DNA from: Bacteroidales bacterium
Lineage (GTDB): Bacteria > Bacteroidota > Bacteroidia > Bacteroidales > UBA932
Direction: 5' to 3'
DNA length: 56,265 bases
NCBI GenBank assembly: GCA_028700975.1
Contig: JAQVRQ010000005.1
Span: forward strand, 1 to 56,265
The position numbers and the translations under genes were made by a program. A model generated the notes under the pieces. The model had not been told where the DNA came from. It saw nothing but the letters and a program-made list of their open reading frames with translations, and ran no database searches. Below are positions 18,644 through 27,314 of this stretch, piece by piece. Numbering within the stretch: position 1 is the stretch's first letter; the number at the start of each line of letters is the position of its first letter.

Positions 18644-20263
18644 TTAAAGAAGCATACCTCCCATATCATTTGTTGGCTTCCCGTTTTTTATTGTCCAGAC
18701 ACCATTTACAATAACGTGTTCAACACCCTCTGCAAACTGATGAGGTTCTGCAAAAGTTGCTCTATCAATTATTGTTTCCGGATTAAATACCACAATATCT
18801 GCGTAATATCCCGGGATAAGTAGCCCCCGCTCTTTTAGTGCTAATCTGGAGGCAGGTAGTGCAGTAACTTTATGAATAGCAGTCTCCAGATTCATCAATT
18901 TCTCATCTCTTACATATTTACCAAAAAACCTTGGCATTGTTCCGTATGAGCGAGGATGAGGCATAGACTCTCCTAACTTTCCGTAAGGTGAGTATACACT
19001 TCCATCTGAGGAGGGCATACCAAGTGGGTGAGTGAGTAATAGATGAAGGTTCTCCTCCTTCATTGCAAATCCAATAATATCTACGCTAATTCTCTCCTCA
19101 ATTAAAAGTCTTCTTACAAATTCCCAAGCCTCTAATCCGTTAAGCTGAGAGGCATCAGCAACGTTCATTCCTATATAACGTTTATTTGCCTCTCTTCTGC
19201 AGGAGGTAATTACAATATTCTGAGCTCCTCCTAGCCTTTCAAACCTTGATCTTGCGTACTCTCCAATTTTTTGTGAGGTAACTGGAGATTCTAGCCTTGA
19301 TAAAATTTCATCTGTAGTTCCCTGTCTTTCTGTAAGGGGAATAAAGGTGGACATACCTGTTGAAAATGCTATGTAAGGGTATCTGTCAAAGGCTATATCA
19401 ATACCTGATTGTTTTGCATCATAAATCAATTTTAGAAGCATTGGTGCTTTATGCCAATTAGCAGCGTTCTGGGCCTTAAGATGAGAAATCTGAAGTCTGA
19501 CACCGGATAAGCGGGCAATCCTTATTGCCTCAGCTAGTGCAAGTTCAACTCTATCATCTTCGTTCCTCATATGTATAGCAAAAAGACCATTATGCCTTGC
19601 AACCGCCTTGCACAATTCAGCTATCTCATCCTCTGGTGCGTAGGAACCGGGGACATACTCAAGTCCGCAGGATATTCCTACAGCCCCCTTTTCCATCTGA
19701 CTTTCAACATATGAGACCATTGCTTTTAACTGCTCTTTTGTTGCTGGAACATCATTGTCTCCAACAAATTTGGCTCTAACAGAGCCTTGACCTATTAAGG
19801 TGCCATAATTTATGCCCCTCTGCTGCTTTGAATAATCGGAAAAGAACTCTCCCTTATCTGCCCACCTTTTTGATGGGAAGGGTGAGTCTCCGCAATTACC
19901 TCCTATATCAAGTGTAACACCCTGATATATTTTACTATCTCCCAGAGGAGCCTCCATCATATTTGCATCTGTGTGGGTGTGAATATCAATGAAACCAGGA
20001 GAGATTGCATTGCCCCCTGCATCAATAATTGTATCTGCACTATTTCCAATATCACCAATAGCAGCTATCCTGCCATTTTTGACAGCAACATCACCTTTTA
20101 TTGGTGCTCTAAGCTCTCCGTTATAGATTAAACCGTTTTTAACTATTAAATCAAAACGATTGTTTGCCCGCAATGTTGTGATATCACTAATAGACATTCC
20201 TATCGCAGCTCCTGCAAAGAGAGAGGATTTCAAAAAGCCCCTTCTGGAAATTTTTTCAGCCAT
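18644..20263 (-). CDS. D-aminoacylase/N-acyl-D-amino-acid deacylase-like amidohydrolase, Tat-type signal
   Basis: 539 residues from ATG at 20263 (a TTG two codons earlier is rejected). The N-terminus SRRGFLKS followed by a hydrophobic stretch is a twin-arginine signal. The amidohydrolase core has the metal motif DIHTHTD (about 93-99), a GISCGLEYVPGSYAPEDE block, and a C-terminal GYYADIVVFNPETI. By family it hydrolyses N-acyl-D-amino acids or related peptidoglycan-derived substrates outside the cytoplasm. It lies immediately downstream of apbE. Confidence 0.85.
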   Translation of the reverse strand: MAEKISRRGFLKSSLFAGAAIGMSISDITTLRANNRFDLIVKNGLIYNGELRAPIKGDVAVKNGRIAAIGDIGNSADTIIDAGGNAISPGFIDIHTHTDANMMEAPLGDSKIYQGVTLDIGGNCGDSPFPSKRWADKGEFFSDYSKQQRGINYGTLIGQGSVRAKFVGDNDVPATKEQLKAMVSYVESQMEKGAVGISCGLEYVPGSYAPEDEIAELCKAVARHNGLFAIHMRNEDDRVELALAEAIRIARLSGVRLQISHLKAQNAANWHKAPMLLKLIYDAKQSGIDIAFDRYPYIAFSTGMSTFIPLTERQGTTDEILSRLESPVTSQKIGEYARSRFERLGGAQNIVITSCRREANKRYIGMNVADASQLNGLEAWEFVRRLLIEERISVDIIGFAMKEENLHLLLTHPLGMPSSDGSVYSPYGKLGESMPHPRSYGTMPRFFGKYVRDEKLMNLETAIHKVTALPASRLALKERGLLIPGYYADIVVFNPETIIDRATFAEPHQFAEGVEHVIVNGVWTIKNGKPTNDMGGMLL

Positions 20264-20269
20264 AATCAA

Positions 20270-21271
20270 TTATTTTATCTCAAGTCCTTTTGAAATGTAT
20301 TGTTCAAATTTACCTATTTTATCGTAAATAAGGAGAGCATCAATATCATCTCTTGATTCAACTATCTCCTTGGCTCTCTCAAATCCCACAACCATAAACC
20401 AAGTGGCGTAGGCATCTGCTGTCATTGCATCCTGAGCGATAACTGTTGCACTTAACAAATTGTGTTTCACAGGTTTTCCGGTAGAGGGGTTGATTGTATG
20501 AGAGTATTTAAGACCATCCTCCTCTATGAATTTTCTGTAATTACCGGATGTTGCTAGCCCTCTGTTAGATAATAGAAGAACAGCTTGAACTTCTGCACCT
20601 TGAATCATATTACCCTCCTCTGGTTTATCAATTCCTACACTCCATTTTTTACCTTTTGGGTTTACTCCTTTACAATAAATTTCCCCTCCAATTTCAACTA
20701 GATAGTTTTCAACTCCTATCCTGTCAAATTCCAGGGCAATTACATCTGCAGTATATCCCTGTGCGATTGCATTAACATTGATGCTTACTCTACTGTCACT
20801 CTTTATAACCTTACTATTCTCAATTGAAAGTTTATCCATCCCAACAAATCTCCTTATGCTATCTAACATCTTGTCTGTAACATTTTTTCTCTCTCCTTTT
20901 CCAAATCCCCAAACCTCAAACATTGGAGCAGCTGAAATATCAAAGGCACCCTCACTCTCCCTCCAAATCTCTACTGATCTGTTAAAAACTCTTTCAAAAA
21001 GATTATCTACCAAAACATTTTTGTTCTGATTAACAGCTGTAATCAATGAGCTGTCATTATAAACAGATAACGAATTATCAACTTTAAGAAGAAGAGAATC
21101 AACTATGTGATTTAAGGTGTCACCTTTGTTTGAATAGACAATATGGTATGTAGTGCCCTGAGTGAAGCCGTCAATAGTTGAGTAATCCTCAACTTTATTG
21201 CAAGAGACTGCAAGAATGGCTATTGAAACTCCAGTAAGAAAAAATTTTAGAAGGTATTTTGAAATAATCAT
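20270..21271 (-). CDS. apbE: FAD:protein FMN transferase (ApbE), lipoprotein
   Basis: 333 residues from ATG at 21271; a GTG seven codons upstream overlaps the end of the promoter box and is rejected. A lipoprotein signal ends at AVSC (C24). The ApbE core shows FTQGTTYHIVY, WGFGKGER, NAIAQGYTADVIA, IGGEIYCKG and the metal/FAD loop AMTADAYAT. It attaches FMN to threonines of periplasm-facing subunits such as RnfG/NqrC; these targets are not in the window. A TAAATTTG box lies 20 nt upstream. Confidence 0.92.
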   Translation of the reverse strand: MIISKYLLKFFLTGVSIAILAVSCNKVEDYSTIDGFTQGTTYHIVYSNKGDTLNHIVDSLLLKVDNSLSVYNDSSLITAVNQNKNVLVDNLFERVFNRSVEIWRESEGAFDISAAPMFEVWGFGKGERKNVTDKMLDSIRRFVGMDKLSIENSKVIKSDSRVSINVNAIAQGYTADVIALEFDRIGVENYLVEIGGEIYCKGVNPKGKKWSVGIDKPEEGNMIQGAEVQAVLLLSNRGLATSGNYRKFIEEDGLKYSHTINPSTGKPVKHNLLSATVIAQDAMTADAYATWFMVVGFERAKEIVESRDDIDALLIYDKIGKFEQYISKGLEIK

Positions 21272-21291
21272 TTGTAGTGAAGTGTTTGGCA

Positions 21292-21299
21292 CAAATTTA
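21292..21299 (-). promoter_or_regulatory. -7 box TAAATTTG for apbE
   Basis: TAnnTTTG on the minus strand, 20 nt before the apbE ATG. It sits only 13 bp from the opposing box at 21313-21320. Confidence 0.5.
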
Positions 21300-21312
21300 G
21301 AATAAAAAAATA

Positions 21313-21320
21313 TATCTTTG
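21313..21320 (+). promoter_or_regulatory. -7 box TATCTTTG for the FISUMP lipoprotein operon
   Basis: TAnnTTTG on the plus strand, 27 nt before the ATG at 21348. TTTG at 21285-21288 is upstream but at a 24-bp spacing, longer than usual. Confidence 0.5.
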
Positions 21321-21347
21321 TGAGTTATATAAGCACTTGATTAAATT

Positions 21348-22328
21348 ATGACAGATAATAAATGGCTGAGACTTGCATCATTGTTTTTGGTGCTGATACT
21401 TGCTTTTGCCTGTAAAGATGGTGAAGAGGTAGATACTAATCTTTATATGGAAGGGGCTCTTGTAGCCAACATTCCATCCCACCTTTTAGCCGGAGAGGAG
21501 ATTAATATAAAGGCTACCGGAATTACACTTCCTGTTGACAGTTTGTCATACAAATGGTACACAAAAGGGTTTAGTGTCGATTCAATTATTGGAAACGACA
21601 TTACAATTACAACTCCTGTTGAACCAGGAACTTACTCTGTGTCAATCTATGTCAGCCATCCAAGATATACAACTAAGAGCCAAACATACATCACAGTAAT
21701 TATTGATCCTGATTCTGATGAGAGTTTTGGAGGTGTGGTTAAGGGGGAGAATTTCTTTGAAGACTCCAGGGATGGACAAAAATATTACTACAGTACTATT
21801 GGCAACCTCGATTGGTTCACCTTTAACTTAAACTGGAAAGGTGCAGGTCACTCTTATATGCAGATAGATGCTCTTGGTGAAATATATGGGCGTCTTTACA
21901 ACTGGAACGAAGCAAAAGTTGCCTGTCCGGAAGGCTGGAGATTGCCTGATAATAGTGATTGGGAGAGTCTTGCAGAAGCGCTTTCCGGAAATAGTGATTT
22001 AGCTTTTGACGGGAAATGGGCAGGTCTCGGTGCAGACATTGCTGTTAAAGCAACCCTTAATTCCGTAAATATTTGGAAATACAGCCCAAATATGAACTTT
22101 TCAAATAGATTTCAATTTAATGCAATTCCTTCAGGTAACTCTACCGGAAACTTTAGAACATATCTAAACAGAGGTGAATATGGAACCTGGTGGTCAGCAG
22201 ATGAAAAAGATGCAGAAGATGCATTTTACAGATATATCTACTTTGATAGTCCGGACTTCCCATACAACTTTGCTAACAAAGAGAGCTTTGGAGCCTCAGT
22301 TCGCTGCGTAAAAGATAGAATTAAATAA
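21348..22328 (+). CDS. Lipoprotein with FISUMP (Fibrobacter paralogous) domain
   Basis: 326 residues. The lipoprotein signal ends at AFAC (C22). Residues about 30-125 look like an Ig/PKD-like beta domain (SYKWYTKGFSVDSI, TYSVSIYVSHP). From about 145 to the end is the FISUMP domain: DGQKYYYSTIGNLDWF, GRLYNWNEAKVACPEGWRLP, WWSADEKDAEDAFYRY, and the closing ASVRCVKD. Probably exposed at the cell surface; function unknown. It heads a plus-strand set with lemA and two TPM genes. Confidence 0.82.
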   Translation: MTDNKWLRLASLFLVLILAFACKDGEEVDTNLYMEGALVANIPSHLLAGEEINIKATGITLPVDSLSYKWYTKGFSVDSIIGNDITITTPVEPGTYSVSIYVSHPRYTTKSQTYITVIIDPDSDESFGGVVKGENFFEDSRDGQKYYYSTIGNLDWFTFNLNWKGAGHSYMQIDALGEIYGRLYNWNEAKVACPEGWRLPDNSDWESLAEALSGNSDLAFDGKWAGLGADIAVKATLNSVNIWKYSPNMNFSNRFQFNAIPSGNSTGNFRTYLNRGEYGTWWSADEKDAEDAFYRYIYFDSPDFPYNFANKESFGASVRCVKDRIK

Positions 22329-22353
22329 ACAGATACACATAACACCTAATATT

Positions 22354-22950
22354 ATGAAACTTTCAAAAGGATTAATCACATTACTGGTAGTACTTGGAGC
22401 AGTACTACTTGTGTTCCTTTGGGCAAAAAATGCCTATAACTCGATGGTGACAAAAGAGGAGGGGGTAACTTCTGCCTGGGCTCAGGTTGAAAATGTATAC
22501 CAAAGACGTGCAGACCTTATTCCAAACTTGGTTGCAACGGTTAAAGGATATGCAGCTCACGAACAGGAGACACTTGAGGGTGTTGTAAATGCTCGCGCAA
22601 AAGCTACTCAAACAACTATAGATCCTACTAATCTTACTGAGGCTAGTATGAAGCAGTTTCAGGCTGCTCAGGGCGAGTTGGGAAGTGCTCTTCAAAGACT
22701 TATGGTGGTTGTAGAGCGTTATCCGGATCTCAAGGCAAATCAGAACTTTCTTGAACTTCAGGCTCAGCTTGAAGGCAGTGAAAATAGAATTACTGTTGAG
22801 AGACAAAAATTCAATGAGACAGCAAGAGCATACAACACATATATCAGACAATTCCCAAAAAACATTCTTTCAGGAATGTTCGGCTTTGAACGTAAAGCAT
22901 ATTTTGAAGCAGCAGAGGGTGCTGATGAAGTTCCTAAAGTAGAATTTTAA
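22354..22950 (+). CDS. lemA: LemA family protein
   Basis: 198 residues, standard length. One N-terminal membrane helix (about 5-24) is followed by a helical LemA domain with ENVYQRRADLIPNLVATVKG and FLELQAQLEGSENRITVERQ. The C-terminal FGFERKAYFEA is typical. LemA is regularly followed by TPM-domain genes, as here. Its role is unclear; the family is linked to the cell envelope. Confidence 0.93.
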   Translation: MKLSKGLITLLVVLGAVLLVFLWAKNAYNSMVTKEEGVTSAWAQVENVYQRRADLIPNLVATVKGYAAHEQETLEGVVNARAKATQTTIDPTNLTEASMKQFQAAQGELGSALQRLMVVVERYPDLKANQNFLELQAQLEGSENRITVERQKFNETARAYNTYIRQFPKNILSGMFGFERKAYFEAAEGADEVPKVEF

Positions 22951-22952
22951 TC

Positions 22953-23390
22953 GTGGGAACAAACCCCTTCATTTCTAAAGCAGACCAGACAAAGATTGTA
23001 AAATCAATTGAGTCTGCAGAACTGAACACTTCAGGCGAGATAAGGGTTCACATTGAGAGTATCTGCCCGGGCGATCCAATAGCTAGGGCAGTTTATGTTT
23101 TTAACAAACTCAAAATGTATAAAACCCGCGACAGAAATGGTGTGCTAATTTACATCGCTTGGAAGTCACATAAATATGCCATAATTGGAGACAACGGAAT
23201 CAATACGGTTGTTCCTGAAAATTTTTGGCAAGATGCTCTATCCCTGCTGGGAGAACATTTACGATCTGGCAATAACACAGAGGGAATATGTAAAACAATT
23301 GAGTTGACCGGAGAGAAGTTAAAGGTTTTCTTTCCAATAAAATCAGACGACACGGATGAACAGAGCAATGAAATCTCTTTTGGCGATTAG
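22953..23390 (+). CDS. TPM domain protein, cytoplasmic-looking
   Basis: 145 residues from a GTG start at 22953, 2 nt after the lemA stop. The TPM fold is seen from KSIESAELNTSGEIRVHI to DGINTVVP-like GDNGINTVVPENFW and the terminal helix. There is no signal peptide or membrane helix. It overlaps the next TPM gene by 35 nt in another frame. Known pairing: LemA with one secreted and one short TPM protein in Bacteroidetes. Confidence 0.8.
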   Translation: MGTNPFISKADQTKIVKSIESAELNTSGEIRVHIESICPGDPIARAVYVFNKLKMYKTRDRNGVLIYIAWKSHKYAIIGDNGINTVVPENFWQDALSLLGEHLRSGNNTEGICKTIELTGEKLKVFFPIKSDDTDEQSNEISFGD

Positions 23391-24195
23391 AAACATTACC
23401 ATCACGGTACTCGTTCTGCTCTCCTCTGTATTGACAGCACAGATTCCAGCTAAACCAATACCTCCAAGGCTCGTAAATGATTTTGCCTCCCTACTCAACC
23501 CGTCTGATGCTGCAAGGATTGAGGAGGCTCTTGTGGCATTTTCAGACAGCACTTCAAATCAGATAGTAGTTGTAACTGTTACTTCACTGGGAGGAGTTGA
23601 CAAATCACAGTTTGCCTATAGTATTGGTGCCGAATGGAAAGTTGGACAATCAGACTTTAACAACGGGATAGTTATTCTTATAAAACCAAAGGTGGGGAAC
23701 GAAAGAGGCGAAGCTTTTATAGCAACCGGATATGGCCTTGAGGGGGCATTACCAGATGCAATATGTAAAAGAATTGTTGAAAAGGAGATGATACCGCGCT
23801 TCCGGGAAGAGGACTATTTTGGCGGAGTTGTGGCTGCTTTAAATGTTATTATGCCCATTGCAGCCGGAGAATATAGTTCTGATGAATATGCTGCGTCATC
23901 TGGTGAAGAGGGTAGCATAATTGCTGCAATACTTGTAATTTTATTTGTATTGTTTGTCACTGTAATATCTGCTATCTCAAAGAGAGGTGGTGGTGGAAAC
24001 TACGGAGGAGGAGGGCGAAAGGGTCCCGGCTTGGCCGAGCTTCTAATTCTTGGCTCTCTACTCTCCAGAGGTGGAGGTGGCAGGTCCGGTGGGTTCGGAG
24101 GAGGATTCGGAAGTGGCGGAGGATTCGGCGGAGGTGGCTTTGGCGGGTTCGGTGGCGGAGGATTCGGCGGAGGTGGTGCCGGAGGAAGCTGGTAG
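23356..24195 (+). CDS. Secreted or membrane TPM domain protein with glycine-rich tail
   Basis: 279 residues. A signal peptide (about 1-30, with TVLVLLSSVLTAQ) is followed by a TPM domain (about 38-165: LVNDFASLLNPSDAARIE, then YGLEGALPDAICKRIV). A membrane helix lies near 190-210 (IIAAILVILFVLFVTVISAI). A long Gly/Phe tail then runs from about 215 to the end, with many GGGFGG units ending GAGGSW. A second ATG at 23368 is an equally possible start. The DNA of the Gly tail is overlapped on the other strand by the metallophosphoesterase reading frame. Confidence 0.85.
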   Translation: MNRAMKSLLAIRNITITVLVLLSSVLTAQIPAKPIPPRLVNDFASLLNPSDAARIEEALVAFSDSTSNQIVVVTVTSLGGVDKSQFAYSIGAEWKVGQSDFNNGIVILIKPKVGNERGEAFIATGYGLEGALPDAICKRIVEKEMIPRFREEDYFGGVVAALNVIMPIAAGEYSSDEYAASSGEEGSIIAAILVILFVLFVTVISAISKRGGGGNYGGGGRKGPGLAELLILGSLLSRGGGGRSGGFGGGFGSGGGFGGGGFGGFGGGGFGGGGAGGSW

Positions 24196-25311
24196 CTCTT
24201 TCCAATCAATTACAACAATTTCTGACTTGGTTCCAATTCTGTATTTTGGTCCCCATAAACCTAGACCTGATGTAACAATAAAGTCAGTCTCACTCTTTTT
24301 CTTATGCCCATAGGCAAGCTCAAACATTGAGGATACAATTAGGTTACCCGGCCAAAATTGTCCTTTGTGAGTGTGGCCGGATAATTGAAGATCTACTTTA
24401 TTATTAACCGCGTCATCCAAATTTTTGGGCTGATGATCAAGTAGAATTAGAGGCAGCTTCTCATCAACTCCTCTAATTAATAAATCAAGAGGAGCTCTTT
24501 TGCTGTTAGTAAGATCATCCCTTCCAATTATAATAAAACCATATGGTGATTCGTGAGTAGAATCAATTAAAAGATTAATTCCTGAGGAGCGGATTATTTG
24601 ATAAATATGATCTCTGTCACCTCCGTAAAATTCGTGATTACCGGTTATTGCAAAGACACCATACCTTGCATTTAGCCTTGCAAGCTCAACCTCCATACTA
24701 TGTTCCACAAGGGGTCGAACATCTCTGTCTGCAATATCCCCTGCAAGCATAATAAGATCTGGATTTTGGGCATTTATAAGATCTACATATTGTCTGAGAT
24801 GTTTTCCGTTAATATATGAACTAAGATGGAGATCACTGGCTAGAACAATTTTAAGAGCTCCTTCTGGCAGTCTCTTTTCTGTATAAAGCTCATATTTTGT
24901 AACCTGAGGATTGTTAAAATTCCGATTCCCAATAATTAATAAAATTGCAACCGTGACAAGAGATACTACCAAGGCAATCTGCTTTGAAAGAGACCAATTT
25001 TCAGTAATAATATTTGGGAATATGTGAAAAAAGTAGTTAGCTACTCTAAATAAATCTATCACAAAAACAATTATTGCAAAATATACTAATGCGATAATAA
25101 AAGTAAATCCGATATCTGACATCGGCACAGCATATCTCTCCTCGATCTTGTCACCAAAATACATTCTGGAGAAGAATGAAAGAAATCCTGCTATAAAGAG
25201 AATTGAATATATAATCTTTATGGCAACTGAAGGAGGCAATGCCTGAAATCCTCTTGTAAATACATAGGTTGATAATGCAAAAAAACCGGAAAGGACTATT
25301 AAGAAAAACAT
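24058..25311 (-). CDS. Membrane metallophosphoesterase (YkuE-like)
   Basis: 417 residues from ATG at 25311; the frame runs to a TTG at 25356, but a TATTTTTG box at 25332-25339 argues for the ATG. About four membrane helices (roughly 1-135) come first. A calcineurin-like phosphoesterase domain follows with LASDLHLS, AGDIADRD, ITGNHEFYG, LLDHQP and LSGHTHKGQ, so all metal blocks are present. The natural domain ends near IVVIDWKEL. The last 45 or so residues are an Ser/Ala/Thr-rich tail encoded antisense to the Gly-rich repeats of the TPM gene (overlap 24058-24195). Confidence 0.85.
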   Translation of the reverse strand: MFFLIVLSGFFALSTYVFTRGFQALPPSVAIKIIYSILFIAGFLSFFSRMYFGDKIEERYAVPMSDIGFTFIIALVYFAIIVFVIDLFRVANYFFHIFPNIITENWSLSKQIALVVSLVTVAILLIIGNRNFNNPQVTKYELYTEKRLPEGALKIVLASDLHLSSYINGKHLRQYVDLINAQNPDLIMLAGDIADRDVRPLVEHSMEVELARLNARYGVFAITGNHEFYGGDRDHIYQIIRSSGINLLIDSTHESPYGFIIIGRDDLTNSKRAPLDLLIRGVDEKLPLILLDHQPKNLDDAVNNKVDLQLSGHTHKGQFWPGNLIVSSMFELAYGHKKKSETDFIVTSGLGLWGPKYRIGTKSEIVVIDWKELPASSGTTSAESSATEPAKATSAESSATSESSSEPTGPATSTSGE

Positions 25312-25331
25312 AAGCTCAATTTGGTTGTTTG

Positions 25332-25339
25332 CAAAAATA
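25332..25339 (-). promoter_or_regulatory. -7 box TATTTTTG for the metallophosphoesterase
   Basis: TAnnTTTG on the minus strand, 20 nt before the ATG at 25311. Confidence 0.45.
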
Positions 25340-25380
25340 ACATTTAACTTTATCAATTGTTTGAGCTTAACTTAATTTAA

Positions 25381-26265
25381 ATGGAAAATAGAGGTAAAGA
25401 AGCCAAGAGGGTTACTATTGTGGGTTTTTTTGTAAACCTTGTTCTTACACTTGCTAAAATTACTGCCGGGATATTGGGAAAAAGTGCCGCAATGCTTGCA
25501 GATGGCGTTCACTCTCTTTCTGATTTTGTTACTGATATTGTAGTTATTGCGTTTGTAAACGTATCGGGAAAAGATAGTGACGATAATCATAAATATGGTC
25601 ACGGAAAATTTGAAACATTTGCAACGCTTATTATATCGCTTGCACTTGCAGGTGTAGGTATTGGAATATTTATTAATGGACTTGAAAAAATAATCGAATA
25701 TTTAAATGGCAGAGAGATAGAGCAACCTGGTATGATTGCCCTTTGGGCAGCTCTTATCTCAATCGTTTCAAAGGAGATACTTTTCAGGTACACAATTATT
25801 GTTGGCAAAAGAATAAATAGCCCTGCTGTCATTGCAAATGGGTGGCATCACAGATCCGATGCCTTCTCATCCCTGGGAACTGCTCTTGGTATATCGGGAG
25901 CTATTTTCCTGGGAGAGTCCTGGAGAATATTAGATCCAATAGCCGGTATTGTTGTAAGTCTGTTTATTATGAAGGTTTCTTACGACCTTGGAATGCCTAG
26001 TGTTAAAGAGCTTTTAGAAGCATCTCTGCCAAAAGATGTTGTAAATGAAATTGAGACAATAATTAACACTCATCCGGACGTTATAAAATATCATCACCTA
26101 AAGACAAGAAAAGTAGGAACACTGTACGCAATTGATGTACATATTAAACTTAACAAGGAGATTTCTTTTGTCAGATCCCACGACATTGCTACTGAAATAG
26201 AGCTCTCTATAAGAGAGAAATATGGTAATGGAACACATATAAATATACATACAGAACCTTTATGA
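25381..26265 (+). CDS. Cation diffusion facilitator family metal transporter
   Basis: 294 residues. Six membrane helices and a C-terminal cytoplasmic domain. The helix-2 metal site is in ADGVHSLSDFVTD (D48 and D52), the KYGHGKFET loop follows, and the helix-5 site is WHHRSDAFSSLGT. The C-terminal domain has HHLKTRKVG and IDVHIKLN. It exports Zn2+, Fe2+ or Mn2+ by proton antiport; which metal cannot be told. The stop overlaps the next start by 4 nt. Confidence 0.92.
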   Translation: MENRGKEAKRVTIVGFFVNLVLTLAKITAGILGKSAAMLADGVHSLSDFVTDIVVIAFVNVSGKDSDDNHKYGHGKFETFATLIISLALAGVGIGIFINGLEKIIEYLNGREIEQPGMIALWAALISIVSKEILFRYTIIVGKRINSPAVIANGWHHRSDAFSSLGTALGISGAIFLGESWRILDPIAGIVVSLFIMKVSYDLGMPSVKELLEASLPKDVVNEIETIINTHPDVIKYHHLKTRKVGTLYAIDVHIKLNKEISFVRSHDIATEIELSIREKYGNGTHINIHTEPL

Positions 26266-27314
26266 AAAAGGGACTAACAGCAATATTATCAGTAGCCATT
26301 CTTTCTCTTTTCTCCTGTAACGACAAAGAGAGACTGGAGAGTCCTCAATTTAACTCTAATCTGGATATTCAATTAAATAAATGGAGTGTTGATTATCTTG
26401 GCAATGAGTGGGAAAAGATGCATATTCCGCTTAACGAGGATTTTGACGGTAACCCCATTGCAACACTAGTCAGAAAGATTGATAGCCAGAATAGTATGAA
26501 GGCAGTTTTATATCTGCACGGATACAGTGATTATTTCTACCAAACCTCTCTTGCAGACTCAATGGAGAATAGGGGATTTAGATTCTACGCACTTGATCTG
26601 AGAAGGTATGGGCGTTCAAAACTTCCGGGACAGGTGTGGTACGATTTAAGAGAAATCTCTGACTACTATGAAGAGATAGACATTGCAATTAAGAAGATGC
26701 AAAGAGAGCATCCAGGGATTGATATTACTCTAATGGCTCACTCAACCGGTGGTCTAATAGCCTCTCTTTATGCTGCAGAGCGAGCCGATTCTATTGAAGT
26801 CTCTTCGTTGGTGCTTAACAGCCCCTTCTTTGACCTAAATGTAGGCGGGATTAGTGAGAGTATAGGAGTGTCCCTAATCTCACTATTTGGATCAATTTTC
26901 CCACGTATGGTTGTGAACAGAAGTGTTAGTCCTGTTAATTGTATGAGCCTACACAGAGATTATTACGGAGAGTGGCAGTTTGACACAATAATGAAACCCA
27001 TACAATCACCAATGGTAACAGCAGCCTGGATTCGGGCAATCCACCGAGGGCAGAAAAGAGTCCAGGAGGGGATAACTATAAAAGTCCCGGTTCTTGTGAT
27101 GAGCTCCTCAAGAAGTTCAAAAAGCAGCGTTTTTAAAGATATCCATAAAAAAAGCGACACCGTTTTAGATGTCGCTGAAATTATTGAGTTCTCTTCAAAA
27201 ATCTCCGGCCCAGTAAAAAGGGTCATAATTGAAGATGGAATGCACGATCTTGTTTTATCCGAAAAAGAGTCCCGGAATAAGACATACGGAGAGATCTTTA
27301 AATTCTTACTTTAA
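26262..27314 (+). CDS. Lipoprotein alpha/beta hydrolase, monoacylglycerol lipase-like
   Basis: 350 residues. The lipoprotein signal ends at LFSC (C19). An alpha/beta hydrolase fold follows with the oxyanion region YLHGYSD (84-90), [10 protein letters not shown], and the nucleophile elbow AHSTGG (S161). The late acid and histidine are plausibly in VLVMSS and DGMHD. It resembles serine aminopeptidase S33/monoglyceride lipase members. It is translationally coupled to the CDF gene and overlaps the fumarase stop by 9 nt. Its coding DNA carries the intrinsic terminator of the opposite strand. Confidence 0.82.
   Translation: MKKGLTAILSVAILSLFSCNDKERLESPQFNSNLDIQLNKWSVDYLGNEWEKMHIPLNEDFDGNPIATLVRKIDSQNSMKAVLYLHGYSDYFYQTSLADSMENRGFRFYALDLRRYGRSKLPGQVWYDLREISDYYEEIDIAIKKMQREHPGIDITLMAHSTGGLIASLYAAERADSIEVSSLVLNSPFFDLNVGGISESIGVSLISLFGSIFPRMVVNRSVSPVNCMSLHRDYYGEWQFDTIMKPIQSPMVTAAWIRAIHRGQKRVQEGITIKVPVLVMSSSRSSKSSVFKDIHKKSDTVLDVAEIIEFSSKISGPVKRVIIEDGMHDLVLSEKESRNKTYGEIFKFLL
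27146..27177 (-). terminator. Intrinsic terminator for the rlmN-to-fumarase run
   Basis: On the minus strand AGCGACATC and GGTGTCGCT pair as a 9-bp stem (7 perfect pairs, one T-G wobble, one C-G) with loop TAAAAC, directly followed by seven T. This is a classical rho-independent terminator about 130 nt past the fumarase stop, lying inside the coding region of the convergent hydrolase gene. Confidence 0.85.

Noticed and set aside
24000..24209. Proline-rich and histidine/arginine-rich ORFs antisense to the Gly repeats
   Set aside because: Shadows of the GGN repeat in other frames with no recognised family or conserved start.
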